Shown: positions 15,803 to 23,794, counted from the stretch's first letter. The stretch is 28,708 nucleotides of DNA from Caryophanales bacterium UBA5455 (GCA_002427365.1 DIQT01000015.1:163463-192170); one strand, 5' to 3'. Made by a program: numbers and translations. The notes: a model not told the origin generated them from the sequence alone.

Positions 15803-15931
15803 GTTTTTATTTCACTTAACTTCTTACTTAAATTTAAAATTGTATTTTTCCTTTATTAATGCACGTTTTTATTTTTTTGCTTTATAAAACTTTGTGCATG
15901 TTGCACTAAAAAGATTGTTTCTTAACAAAAT

Positions 15932-15956
15932 AAAAAAGTGGGACGGAAATCCCACT
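15932..15956 (-). terminator. Rho-independent terminator of pheS-pheT-DUF177
   Basis: The stem AGTGGGA / TCCCACT with a six-base loop is followed on the minus strand by TTTTTT. It lies 27 bases after the DUF177 stop and upstream of the mraZ promoter. Confidence 0.85.
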
Positions 15957-15982
15957 ATATTTATTATTTATTCTTTTTTGCG

Positions 15983-16486
15983 TTAATCTTCGTCGTCAAA
16001 TTCTAATTCATCAAGAACCGCAAATGCTTGATTTTTTCGTTGTTCTTTTTCTTCTAAATATGTCGCATAATCAATAACGCGGTAGCCTTCGCCACTTTCA
16101 GGAAGTTTAGCGCCTGGTTTAATAACGCGAATTGGTATTTCCGTAAGAATTAACCCATAAATATATGGATCTAAATCTAAGATTGGTTCATCATGAAAAA
16201 ACACTTCGTCGCTCACATTCTCTTCATTATTTGTAAACGTTAAAACATCTTCAATTTCATATGTTTGGTCAAAATGTTCAAGTGAATATGCACATTCAAG
16301 AATAACTTTTACGCGAATAAAAATATCGACATCGATGAAATCATCTGTTTTCGAAATAGCGAGTTCAACATATGTGTTATCGACTTTAACTAAGCCAAGG
16401 GTCTTGGACGTATCCATCGCGGTTAAATCGATTTCACCGCTAATTTCTAAAGGTGTTTCAGTTAAGTTGGCAACTTTAAATTGCAT
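15983..16486 (-). CDS. DUF177/YceD family protein (YlbN-like)
   Basis: YceD/YlbN proteins are linked to 23S rRNA and large-subunit maturation in bacteria and plants and are usually encoded next to rpmF (ribosomal protein L32). The 167 residues show the family pattern ILECAYSLEHFDQTYEIE-like strand region (62-79), the acidic LDLDPYIYGLILTEIPIRV (about 102-120) and a charged C-terminal end. The ATG follows the pheT stop by two bases, and its ribosome site CGGAGA lies inside the end of pheT, so it is part of the T-box-controlled Phe operon. No rpmF gene follows; the next bases are a terminator. The family assignment rests on pattern and length and is less certain than that of its neighbours. Confidence 0.72.
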   Translation of the reverse strand: MQFKVANLTETPLEISGEIDLTAMDTSKTLGLVKVDNTYVELAISKTDDFIDVDIFIRVKVILECAYSLEHFDQTYEIEDVLTFTNNEENVSDEVFFHDEPILDLDPYIYGLILTEIPIRVIKPGAKLPESGEGYRVIDYATYLEEKEQRKNQAFAVLDELEFDDED

Positions 16487-16488
16487 AA

Positions 16489-18897
16489 TTATTTTCTCCG
16501 TTTCGCATTATACCGTCGAGCAAGTTCATTCATAATATGTTCTTCCGCTAAGTTAATTTCTAAGTCAGTTAATGTTTTATTATCATCGCCATACATTAAG
16601 GAGAAGGCGACAGATTTTTCATTACTTTGGGCGTATTCACCAACATAAATATCAAAGACTTCGACTGCCCGTAAAATTTTATTAGCGCTTCTACGAATAG
16701 TTTGGATTAAATCACCAACACTGACATTATCTTTTACGACGATGGCTAAATCACGTTTAATCGCGGGGAAGCGACTAATCGGCGCAAGTTTAGTAAGTGA
16801 CGTTTTCATCTTAAATAATTCGGTTAAATTAAGTGTTAAAACACTAACAGGGGTTTTACCAAAATCGTAACTAGTTAAAATACTTGGATGAAGTTCACCA
16901 ATTACACCAATACAAGTTTTTCCGGCATAAATCGCCGCTGAACGACCTGGGTGAAGTTCGTCGTGGCTTAATTTAAACCGTTCTATTTTAAGCCGTGATT
17001 CAGCAATCCCATATAAGGCAAGAATACTAGCTAAAAGACCTTTAACATCATAAAAACTATATGGTTCGACGTTTAATTGGCCTTGGACTTGCTTATTACC
17101 GACTAAAACAACGGATAATTGACTTTGAATCGGTTTATCAAGCGCATATACATCACTAACTTCAAATAAACCAAAGTCACTATTTTGCCGGGCATAATTA
17201 TAGCGCGCGGATTGAATAAGACTATTTAATGTATTAAGGCGCATTTCTTTATGATCAGGGGTTAATTGATTTAATAAGACATATGGTTTGCCGTTATTTA
17301 AATAAGCAAAGTTAGTTTGTTCGTTGTTAGCGACTAATGAATACGTCAAGGCTTCATATAAGCCATGACTTAAGAGGTGATTTCGTAAGAGTTTAGCTTT
17401 AGTGTTATGTTCGCTTCGACTTCCTATCGTCATTGGAATTTTGGGAAGCGTCACGTTAATTGAGTCGAAACCTAAAATTCGAATTACTTCTTCGCTTAGA
17501 TCATCCGCGCTTGTAAAATCAATCCGGTGGGCGGGAATTGTTGCATTAAACGTGTCATCCGCGAACACTTCTAAGCTAATACCAACAGCGCTTAAGGCTT
17601 TCGTAATTTCATCGTTAGAAAAGGCGGTGCCTAAGCGATGATTAATTTTATGGAAACTTGATTTAATAACTTGTGGCGTATGATTAACTTCATCAACACT
17701 TACAATTTGACCAACTTCAATGTGATCACAAATTTGGCCAAATAAGCTTGTCGTTAAATCTAAGACATACGAAGCTTGATGGGGGTTAATACCTTTGGCA
17801 AACCGTTGACTTGAATCACTAACTAAGCCTAACCGAAGCGCGGTTGTTCGAACTTGCGCACTATTAAAGTTGGCGGCTTCCACAACGACATTTGTTGTAT
17901 GTTCATCAACGGCGCTTGCTAGGGAGCCCATTACGCCACCTAAACATTTAATGTCATTATCAACCGTAATAACAATATCTTTTGGAAGAACATGATATTT
18001 TTGTTCATCTAACGCGACAAAATTTGGCGCATCAACATCATCTTCAACAACAAAATTAAGTGAATTAAGTTTATCTAAATCGTATAAATGAAGCGGTTGA
18101 CCTGTTAATAACATGACATAGTTACCAAAGTCAACGACCTTATTAATACTTCTTATGCCACTTGCCATTAACCGGGCTTTTAACCAAAATGGTGATGGAC
18201 CGTTTTTAATATTCCGTAATTCGCGCAGTGAAAATTGTGGGCAATTAGGTGTTTTGCAAATAACACTAACGTTTGAATGAAATGTTTCGTTAATCGAAAC
18301 GTGTGGTAAATTATGCGCTTGACCTAATAAGCCTTGAAGTTCAAACGCTAAATATAATAGCGCACTGGCGTCCGCGCGATTTGCGAGTAAATCGATTTCA
18401 AGCGCATAGTCATCAAGTCCTAAATAGTGTAAAACGTCTTCATTACCAACGACTGCATCGCTAGGAAGTTCTTCAATTCCTTCAATTTGATGTTTTTCTA
18501 AATACTTTGCGGGAACACCGAGTTCATTTAACGCACAAACCATCCCGTTTGATTGTACACCACGGAGTTCAGAAACGTTAATTTTAAAGTTGCCACTAAG
18601 AACAGCGCCTGGTCTTGCAACGATTACTTTTAAGCCGACTTTAACGTTTGGCGCGCCACAAACAATTTGACTAACGCCATATTTTGGACCTAAGTCGACT
18701 TGAAGAATCGATAAAGTTTCAGCATTAGGATGTTTTTCAACTTGTTTAATTTCGCCGATGACTAAATTAGTCGCTTCGGCGAGGGGGGTAATTCCAACAA
18801 CTTCTAAACCAGCATTTGTTAATAAGTTGGAAAGTTCTTGGTGAGTTAAATTTGTTAAATCAACGAATTCGTTGAGCCAATTAAGTGAGAATTTCAT
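16489..18897 (-). CDS. pheT: Phenylalanyl-tRNA synthetase beta subunit
   Basis: PheT pairs with PheS in an alpha2-beta2 enzyme that charges tRNA-Phe; the beta subunit binds tRNA and edits tyrosine. The 802 residues start MKFSLNWLNEFVDL. They continue with an EMAP-type tRNA-binding OB domain (about 40-150; VEKHPNAETLSILQVD, QIVCGAPNV), the B3/4 editing domain, the B5 domain and a C-terminal ferredoxin-fold anticodon domain (FDX-ACB; SRFPAIKRDLAIVV, about 705-802). The ATG at 18897 has AAGGAG placed in the pheS stop region (TAAGGAG). A longer reading to 19047 would lie wholly inside pheS and adds 50 unrelated residues, so it is rejected. Confidence 0.96.
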   Translation of the reverse strand: MKFSLNWLNEFVDLTNLTHQELSNLLTNAGLEVVGITPLAEATNLVIGEIKQVEKHPNAETLSILQVDLGPKYGVSQIVCGAPNVKVGLKVIVARPGAVLSGNFKINVSELRGVQSNGMVCALNELGVPAKYLEKHQIEGIEELPSDAVVGNEDVLHYLGLDDYALEIDLLANRADASALLYLAFELQGLLGQAHNLPHVSINETFHSNVSVICKTPNCPQFSLRELRNIKNGPSPFWLKARLMASGIRSINKVVDFGNYVMLLTGQPLHLYDLDKLNSLNFVVEDDVDAPNFVALDEQKYHVLPKDIVITVDNDIKCLGGVMGSLASAVDEHTTNVVVEAANFNSAQVRTTALRLGLVSDSSQRFAKGINPHQASYVLDLTTSLFGQICDHIEVGQIVSVDEVNHTPQVIKSSFHKINHRLGTAFSNDEITKALSAVGISLEVFADDTFNATIPAHRIDFTSADDLSEEVIRILGFDSINVTLPKIPMTIGSRSEHNTKAKLLRNHLLSHGLYEALTYSLVANNEQTNFAYLNNGKPYVLLNQLTPDHKEMRLNTLNSLIQSARYNYARQNSDFGLFEVSDVYALDKPIQSQLSVVLVGNKQVQGQLNVEPYSFYDVKGLLASILALYGIAESRLKIERFKLSHDELHPGRSAAIYAGKTCIGVIGELHPSILTSYDFGKTPVSVLTLNLTELFKMKTSLTKLAPISRFPAIKRDLAIVVKDNVSVGDLIQTIRRSANKILRAVEVFDIYVGEYAQSNEKSVAFSLMYGDDNKTLTDLEINLAEEHIMNELARRYNAKRRK

Positions 18898-18907
18898 AGT
18901 GTACTCC

Positions 18908-19945
18908 TTATGCTTGTTTCCTAAATTGGGCAAGGAAACGAATATCATTTGTGTAAATGCGGCGGATATCATCAATACCATAACGAAGCATTGCGACTCG
19001 TTCAATACCGATGCCAAAGGCAAAGCCGCTATAAACTTCGGGGTCATAGCCGTTCATCTTTAAAACATCAGGGTGAACCATCCCGCCCCCAAGAATTTCA
19101 ATCCAGCCGGTATGTTTACAAACAGAACAGCCTGTTCCATTACATTCAAAGCAGCTAACATCTACTTCAATACTTGGTTCAGTAAAGGGGAAATAACTAG
19201 ATCTCAAGCGAATTTCCCGCTTTTGGCCAAACATTGCTTTGACAAATAAATCAAGCGTGGCTTGAAGATGCCCTAAGTTAATATCTTTATCAATTAAGAG
19301 CCCTTCAACTTGCGCAAATTGATGCGAGTGGGTCATATCATCATCATCACGGCGATAAACTTTACCAGGGCAAATAATTTTAACTGGTTGACCGTGCGCG
19401 GCCGCCATCACGCGGGCTTGAACGGGCGAGGTATGTGTCCGTAAAAGTGTTTTATCATCAATATAAAAACTATCTTGCATATCTCGGGCAGGGTGACCTT
19501 TCGGAATATTTAATAATTCAAAATTATAATGTTCTTCTTCGACTTCGGGTCCTTCTTCAACGGTATAGCCTAAGGCAATAAAAATATCTTCAATTTCATC
19601 TTTAATTAAATAAAACGGATTTCTTCCTCCGGATAAATAGTTAACTTCTGGTAACGTTAAATCAATTTTTTCTTTTTCAAGACGAGCGTTTAATGCTTGT
19701 TCATGAAGAAGTTTTAATTGGTTTTCATACGTTTCAAAAACACTTGCCCGTAATTCATTTAACGCTTTCCCATAACTTGCCTTTTCGCTTGGAGCAAGAT
19801 CTTTCATCTTACTTCCTAGGCCGCTAACAATTCCTTTTTTTGCGAGGTATTTGTTATAGACGACACTTAATTCATCAAGCGAAGCAGTCGCTAAAATCGC
19901 TTCTTTTACGCTTGATTCGAGCTGTTTTAATGTTTCATTTTCCAT
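18908..19945 (-). CDS. pheS: Phenylalanyl-tRNA synthetase alpha subunit
   Basis: PheS is the class II catalytic subunit that activates phenylalanine. The 345 residues begin with a coiled-coil tRNA-binding arm (about 1-95). GHPARDMQDSFYI (150-162), LLRTHTSPVQARVM (167-180), GKVYRRDDDDMTHSHQFAQVEG (194-215, read in two parts) and GIGIERVAMLRYGIDDIR (311-328) are the catalytic motifs. A CFEC-CSVC cysteine set at 265, 268, 273 and 276 looks like the small zinc knuckle found in many Bacilli enzymes. TAAGGAGT lies six bases before the ATG. The gene is controlled by the T-box leader upstream and is followed 10 bases later by pheT. Confidence 0.97.
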   Translation of the reverse strand: MENETLKQLESSVKEAILATASLDELSVVYNKYLAKKGIVSGLGSKMKDLAPSEKASYGKALNELRASVFETYENQLKLLHEQALNARLEKEKIDLTLPEVNYLSGGRNPFYLIKDEIEDIFIALGYTVEEGPEVEEEHYNFELLNIPKGHPARDMQDSFYIDDKTLLRTHTSPVQARVMAAAHGQPVKIICPGKVYRRDDDDMTHSHQFAQVEGLLIDKDINLGHLQATLDLFVKAMFGQKREIRLRSSYFPFTEPSIEVDVSCFECNGTGCSVCKHTGWIEILGGGMVHPDVLKMNGYDPEVYSGFAFGIGIERVAMLRYGIDDIRRIYTNDIRFLAQFRKQA

Positions 19946-19963
19946 ATGATACTCCTTATAAAT

Positions 19964-20171
19964 AAAAAAAGTCCCACTAGGGAACGATTGCTCGCGGTAC
20001 CATCCCTATTCGTAAGACTTACGCACTTGATTAGCCGCTTAACGCGCGGTACGAGGCCATTACAGCCTAGACTAAACGGTGAATTCACTAAGCCATGAAC
20101 GGTGCTTTTTCACTAAGCAGCACCTCCCTAAGAACATGGGGGTTTAGTTACTATGTCGTTATTTTCGTCCT
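19964..20171 (-). promoter_or_regulatory. T-box riboswitch (tRNA-Phe) before pheS
   Basis: The T-box core GGGATGGTACCGCGAG is at 19991-20006; its UGGU matches the ACCA end of tRNA-Phe. The specifier is UUC at 20081-20083, followed by A and the stem I base GTTTAGT (20071-20077), which pairs with ACTAAAC upstream near 20142-20148. The stem I segment TTCTTAGGGAG matches that of the ileS leader. The terminator is a GT(T)CCC / GGGAC stem with loop TAGT and seven T residues (19964-19985), weaker than that of ileS. Confidence 0.92.
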
Positions 20172-20177
20172 TTGTTT

Positions 20178-20183
20178 ATTATA
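20178..20183 (-). promoter_or_regulatory. Promoter -10 of the pheS leader
   Basis: TATAAT is present with +1 near 20171. No good -35 box is seen at 16-18 bp; the position is taken by an imperfect 12-bp hairpin (about 20184-20215) that may also slow transcription out of the SpoU gene. Confidence 0.5.
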
Positions 20184-20235
20184 CTTGAAATTACTCACTT
20201 TTAATAGTGAAATAATTTTAGAGCTTATTTACTCG

Positions 20236-20970
20236 TTATCCGCGTAAATGATATAAGAAAATTGCACCGGCGGCGGCGACATTAATTGAATCAACTTCGT
20301 GCATTGGTAAATAAACTTTCTTATTCGCCTTAGTTAATAAATGTTCATTAATTCCTTGCCCCTCACTTCCTAAAATTAAAACAAAGGGTGGATTAATATT
20401 AAGTTCATCTAGCGTTAATGCTTCTTTATTAATGGCGGTAGCAATAAGCGTATGGGTTTGGCTAAATTTAGCTAGTAGTTCTTCATTTGTATATGTTAAA
20501 CAAGGGATTTTTAAACTTGCTCCTTGCGCGGCCATTAAGGCTTTTTGCGAAAAGAAATTCGCCGAATTAGGGGACGCAATAACCGCATCAAATTTAAAAG
20601 CGAGCGCGCTTCTAAGTAAAGTTCCAACATTACCTGGATCTTGAACATCATCTAAATATACAATTCGTTTCAGGTTCGTTAATGTAAATGTTGGGAATTT
20701 ACCAACCCCAATGACTTTTGGAATTGACGATAAACTACTTAGTTTTTCAATGATTTCTTTGGTCACTAAATACGTTTTAACATTTTCATATTGTTCTTTT
20801 TCATCAATTACAAGCACTTCAAGAAGAATATTTGCTTCGAACGCCATTGTAACGAGATGTTCGCCTTCAAGTAAAAATATTCCGTGTTCGACTTGGACAC
20901 TAGGCTTCTTTAATGAGGCTAAAAATTTAATATGTTCATTTTGCCGTGATGATATTTTTATGTAACTCAT
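20236..20970 (-). CDS. SpoU/TrmH-family RNA 2'-O-methyltransferase (YsgA-like)
   Basis: The 244 residues have an N-terminal SpoU substrate-binding domain (about 1-95) and a SPOUT knot methylase domain. Motif 1 is DPGNVGTLLRSA (111-122, Asn114 and Arg120), motif 2 LILGSEGQG (198-206), and motif 3 LPMHEVDSINVAAAGAIF (221-238). SPOUT enzymes methylate the 2'-hydroxyl of rRNA or tRNA using SAM; the target here is not known. Bacillus ysgA holds the same place just upstream of pheS-pheT, which supports orthology. The start overlaps the ygjP stop as ATGA, so the two are probably translated in a coupled way. No ribosome site of its own is obvious. Confidence 0.92.
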   Translation of the reverse strand: MSYIKISSRQNEHIKFLASLKKPSVQVEHGIFLLEGEHLVTMAFEANILLEVLVIDEKEQYENVKTYLVTKEIIEKLSSLSSIPKVIGVGKFPTFTLTNLKRIVYLDDVQDPGNVGTLLRSALAFKFDAVIASPNSANFFSQKALMAAQGASLKIPCLTYTNEELLAKFSQTHTLIATAINKEALTLDELNINPPFVLILGSEGQGINEHLLTKANKKVYLPMHEVDSINVAAAGAIFLYHLRG

Positions 20971-21575
20971 TTTGCAAATTCTCCTTTTTTTAATTGGTGA
21001 TTAAGTAATTGATAGTTTGGACAATATTTTTCAAGTAAGTAATAAAAATCTTTTTGATGGCCACTTACATAGTAATGGACTAATTCATGAATGATTACCA
21101 TATCAATAACATCTTTATCATAATGAATAAGCGTTTGGTTAAACGATAATGAATTTGTTTTTTTCGAATTAGATCCATAGCGTGAGGACATTTTTTTAAC
21201 ACGGACTTGATAACTTATTGGGATATCCATGATTTTTATAAAATGAGCAACTTGCTTTTTTAAATAAATTAATAGTTCACTGGTTAAATATTTATTTAGT
21301 TGTTCATCATTAATAGACGGGTCTCGGGCGATTAATTTACCAAACAAATAATAATATTCATCCGTAATTGGACGAGCAATATCCCGCTCGACAAGTAATT
21401 TAGGTAAATATCCTTCTAATAAATCAAGAATTTTTCCTTTCGTAACTACCAAGGGCGCAGAAACTTCAATTACCCCATTTCGATAGCGAAAAATGATATT
21501 TTTCATCCGTTTGCGGGAAATTTTAACAGGATAAGTTGTGTTTTGATAAGTAATCGTTGCGTGTTGTTCTTTCAT
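20967..21575 (-). CDS. YgjP-type zinc metallopeptidase (DUF45)
   Basis: The 202 residues match the YgjP/DUF45 family, WLM-like zinc metallopeptidases often found beside restriction or repair genes, whose role is not settled. HELVH at 163-167 followed by His173 (HYYVSGH) supplies the zinc ligands and catalytic Glu164. The usual WGSC box reads RYGSNSKK at 132-139, and NQTL at 146-149 is the family motif. No signal peptide or membrane segment is seen, so it is cytoplasmic. It heads the ygjP-SpoU operon, its stop is TGA in an ATGA overlap, and its own ATG lies about one base after the predicted transcription start with no ribosome site. The missing Trp and Cys in the WGSC box are a small oddity. 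Confidence 0.88.
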   Translation of the reverse strand: MKEQHATITYQNTTYPVKISRKRMKNIIFRYRNGVIEVSAPLVVTKGKILDLLEGYLPKLLVERDIARPITDEYYYLFGKLIARDPSINDEQLNKYLTSELLIYLKKQVAHFIKIMDIPISYQVRVKKMSSRYGSNSKKTNSLSFNQTLIHYDKDVIDMVIIHELVHYYVSGHQKDFYYLLEKYCPNYQLLNHQLKKGEFAK

Positions 21576-21582
21576 ATTAGTA

Positions 21583-21588
21583 AGTATA
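21583..21588 (-). promoter_or_regulatory. Promoter -10 of ygjP, predicted leaderless
   Basis: TATACT on the minus strand puts +1 near 21576, next to the ATG at 21575. There is no Shine-Dalgarno sequence and only a weak -35 (TAGTGT). Confidence 0.5.
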
Positions 21589-21632
21589 ACGAATTTAACG
21601 CTCGTACACTAGTTAAAGCGCATTTAATTCGC

Positions 21633-21638
21633 TATAAT
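21633..21638 (+). promoter_or_regulatory. Promoter -10 of the DUF523-ECF operon
   Basis: A perfect TATAAT gives +1 near 21645. The 5' UTR is about ten bases and holds GAGG seven bases before the ATG. The -35 box is poor. Confidence 0.6.
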
Positions 21639-21654
21639 ATATACGAGGCAAAAC

Positions 21655-22086
21655 ATGGAAAAACTTTTAATCTCAAGATGTTTTCTTGGCGAACTGACAA
21701 CATATAATGAAAAGCATCATCTTTTAGTGCAGCTTAAGGCACTAGAAGAAAAATATATTTTAATTAGCGTTTGTCCTGAAGTTGATGGTGGTTTACCAAC
21801 CCCCCGGCTACCAAGTGAACGAATTAATAATTTGGTCCTCATGAATAATGGAACGGATGTTACAAAAGAATATCATTTAGGTGCGCAAATCGCCTTAGAT
21901 ATTTGTAAAAAAGAAGGAATAACGAAAGCATTATTAAAAGCAAAGTCCCCATCGTGTGGAAGTGGCAAAATTTATGATGGTACGTTTAGTAAAACTCTAA
22001 TCGAGGGTGATGGGGTTACAAGCGAATTACTTAAAGCGAATGGAATTCGCGTTTATAATGAAATGGAAATTGATGAATTATTATGA
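21655..22086 (+). CDS. DUF523 protein, TudS-like (thiouracil desulfidase family)
   Basis: The 143 residues match DUF523. The signatures are SRCFLGE (7-13), CPEVDGGLPTPRLPSE (40-55) and SPSCGSGKIYDGTF (98-111). TudS, a DUF523 member, removes sulfur from 2-thiouracil using a [4Fe-4S] cluster held by three cysteines. Cys9, Cys40 and Cys101 fit that pattern. The related activity is inferred by family, not shown. The gene ends in TGA, overlapping the next ATG as ATGA, so it is coupled to an ECF transporter S subunit. That pairing suggests uptake and salvage of a pyrimidine-like or sulfur-modified compound. The TGA stop also shows the standard code. Its own GAGG site sits next to a short leader. 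Confidence 0.85.
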   Translation: MEKLLISRCFLGELTTYNEKHHLLVQLKALEEKYILISVCPEVDGGLPTPRLPSERINNLVLMNNGTDVTKEYHLGAQIALDICKKEGITKALLKAKSPSCGSGKIYDGTFSKTLIEGDGVTSELLKANGIRVYNEMEIDELL

Positions 22087-22655
22087 GAAATATTGTTATT
22101 AAAAAAATGTCGCTCATTGCCATTTTTGCGGCGTTAATGTTTGTTGTCACGGCTTTTTTACAAATTCCCCTTCCAGGTGGAGCGGGTTATTTTCATTTTG
22201 GCGATGTATTTGTCTTTGTCGCTGCGGTCGCGATTGATCCTCTTAGTGGCGGCATCGTTGGGGCGCTTGGCGGCGGCTTAGCGGATTTAGCAAGTGGTTA
22301 TGTTAATTATTTACCGTTTACGATTATTATTAAGTTTTTACTTGGAATTATCGTTGGTTACTTCTATCGCTTATTTAAAAAGCGGCGCGTGATCGGCTAT
22401 AGTGGTTTTATGCTTGGGATGATTTGGAATGCGGCTGCGTATTTTGGTGTTGATGTTTTATATTTTACTTGGCAAGCTGGGGTTGTAAATATTATCCCTA
22501 ATTTAGTTCAAGGCTTAAGTGGCGCGGTCTTAGGAATTTTAATTTTAGAATTAACAAAAGACTTTAAACTCATGCGAATGGATGAAACGTCCCTTCCAAA
22601 AAAGACATCAAGTAGTAGTGAAAACGAAAAAGAAAATGAAAAAAAGCCTGATTAA
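22083..22655 (+). CDS. ECF transporter substrate-binding S component
   Basis: The S component binds a vitamin or other micronutrient in the membrane and works with shared EcfA, EcfA' and EcfT modules encoded elsewhere. The 190 residues have about five or six membrane segments. The FHFGDVFVFVAAVAIDPL segment (about 38-55) followed by the Gly-rich GGIVGALGGGLADLASGY (57-74) is typical of the PF07155 (ECF-ribofla_trS/HmpT-like) type. The substrate cannot be assigned: thiamine precursors, pyridoxine and others occur in this group. A hydrophilic Ser/Glu/Lys tail runs from about 170 to the end. The start overlaps the DUF523 stop, and the stop lies in a bidirectional terminator. Confidence 0.85.
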   Translation: MRNIVIKKMSLIAIFAALMFVVTAFLQIPLPGGAGYFHFGDVFVFVAAVAIDPLSGGIVGALGGGLADLASGYVNYLPFTIIIKFLLGIIVGYFYRLFKKRRVIGYSGFMLGMIWNAAAYFGVDVLYFTWQAGVVNIIPNLVQGLSGAVLGILILELTKDFKLMRMDETSLPKKTSSSSENEKENEKKPD

Positions 22656-22671
22656 TTCAGGCTTTTAATTT
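22642..22671. terminator. Bidirectional rho-independent terminator
   Basis: The stem AAAAGCCTGA / TCAGGCTTTT with loop TTAAT has T runs on both sides (TTTTAATTT on plus, TTTTTTT on minus). It includes the end of the ECF gene and serves both it and the convergent M42 peptidase gene. Confidence 0.9.
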
Positions 22672-22686
22672 AACAATGTTCTACGT

Positions 22687-23775
22687 TTATTCGTATTTTG
22701 TCGCTTTAATTGCGGCGAGTTTTTCTTTATCTAGGCTAATAACAACTTCGGTCATTAAGTCCACTAATTGGACATAATCATCATAATCGATAATGGAAAC
22801 GTGCGAGTGGAAATACCGGCATGGTAAGCTAACAGTCATGTTAACGATCCCATCATAAGTTTTATGGATTGATCCACTATCGGTACCACCAGCGGTTAAC
22901 ATATCGTAAGTGTATTTAATATTGTTTGCTTTCGCGATGTCTTCAACGTAATCAAATAAGCCGCGGTGAGCAATAACACTTGAGTCCATAATTGATAAGG
23001 CCACACCATTACCTAATTTTGTATCATTATTTGGTGAACCAGGTAAGTCATAGCTCATCGTAACGTCGGTCGCAAAAGCGATATCTGGTTTAACTTTATA
23101 CGCGGTTGTACCAGCGCCCCGTAAACCAACTTCTTCTTGCACAGTGCCCGCAAACACAAAGTTTACTTTATGGCCCCGTTTCCGTAAGTTTTTCGTAACT
23201 TCAATCCCGACTGCCACACAAACGCGGTCATCCCAGGCTTTACCTAATAAGGCTTTACCGTTATTTAAAACACTAAAGCTTTGTTTAGGGGTAATTGTAT
23301 CACCAACGCGAACGCCTAAGGCTTCAACTTCAGCTTTCGAATAGACACCTAAATCAAGATACATATCTTTAAGTTCCATGACTTTATTCCGTTCACTTGC
23401 GGGCATGCCATGGGGCGGTTGCGCGCCCGTAACACCTAAATATTCTTTGCCCGAACGGGTTTTAACAATAAATTCATGCGCAGGAACAACGTGTCCCCAC
23501 CAGCCACCAACAGGTTGAAGACGGAGGTAACCATTTTCTTCAATACGACTGACTAAAAAGCCAATTTCATCCATGTGGGCGGTAAATAAGACCGTTGGTT
23601 GATCTTCTTCCCCGTTTAAATATGCGAGGGTTGAACCAAGGTTGTCAAATTCAAATTTGTCGACATCGTCTTTAAGATATTTTTGAATTAAGCGGGAAAC
23701 TTCGACTTCGTGGCCAGAAATTCCGTTAACTTCACTAACATCTTTTAATAATTGTAGTCTTTCTTCTTTCGTCAT
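22687..23775 (-). CDS. M42-family glutamyl/deblocking aminopeptidase
   Basis: M42 enzymes are cytoplasmic dinuclear metallo-aminopeptidases that form dodecamers (TET, PepA of lactococci, YsdC) and trim peptides. The 362 residues carry TAHMDEIGF (His67, Asp69), WDDR (Asp182 as bridging ligand), QEEVGLRGA (catalytic Glu214, ligand Glu215), TDVT (Asp237) and RYFHS (His323), so all ligands are present. I chose the ATG at 23775 because AAGGAG lies just upstream. A longer in-frame start at 23796 overlaps a TATAAT box. It follows the dUTPase gene by 27 bases. Glutamyl aminopeptidase is the closest named activity; the specificity is inferred by family. No signal peptide is present. Confidence 0.93.
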   Translation of the reverse strand: MTKEERLQLLKDVSEVNGISGHEVEVSRLIQKYLKDDVDKFEFDNLGSTLAYLNGEEDQPTVLFTAHMDEIGFLVSRIEENGYLRLQPVGGWWGHVVPAHEFIVKTRSGKEYLGVTGAQPPHGMPASERNKVMELKDMYLDLGVYSKAEVEALGVRVGDTITPKQSFSVLNNGKALLGKAWDDRVCVAVGIEVTKNLRKRGHKVNFVFAGTVQEEVGLRGAGTTAYKVKPDIAFATDVTMSYDLPGSPNNDTKLGNGVALSIMDSSVIAHRGLFDYVEDIAKANNIKYTYDMLTAGGTDSGSIHKTYDGIVNMTVSLPCRYFHSHVSIIDYDDYVQLVDLMTEVVISLDKEKLAAIKATKYE

Positions 23776-23794
23776 AACTAACTCCTTCTCTATC

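Noticed and set aside
15759..15982. Possible rpmF (L32) gene near the DUF177 gene
   Set aside because: No reading frame with the basic L32 pattern is present on either strand; the stretch holds the terminator, the mraZ promoter and AT-rich sequence.
18898..19047. In-frame 50-residue extension at the start of pheT
   Set aside because: It lies wholly within pheS, has no family match, and the ATG at 18897 has a strong AAGGAG site.
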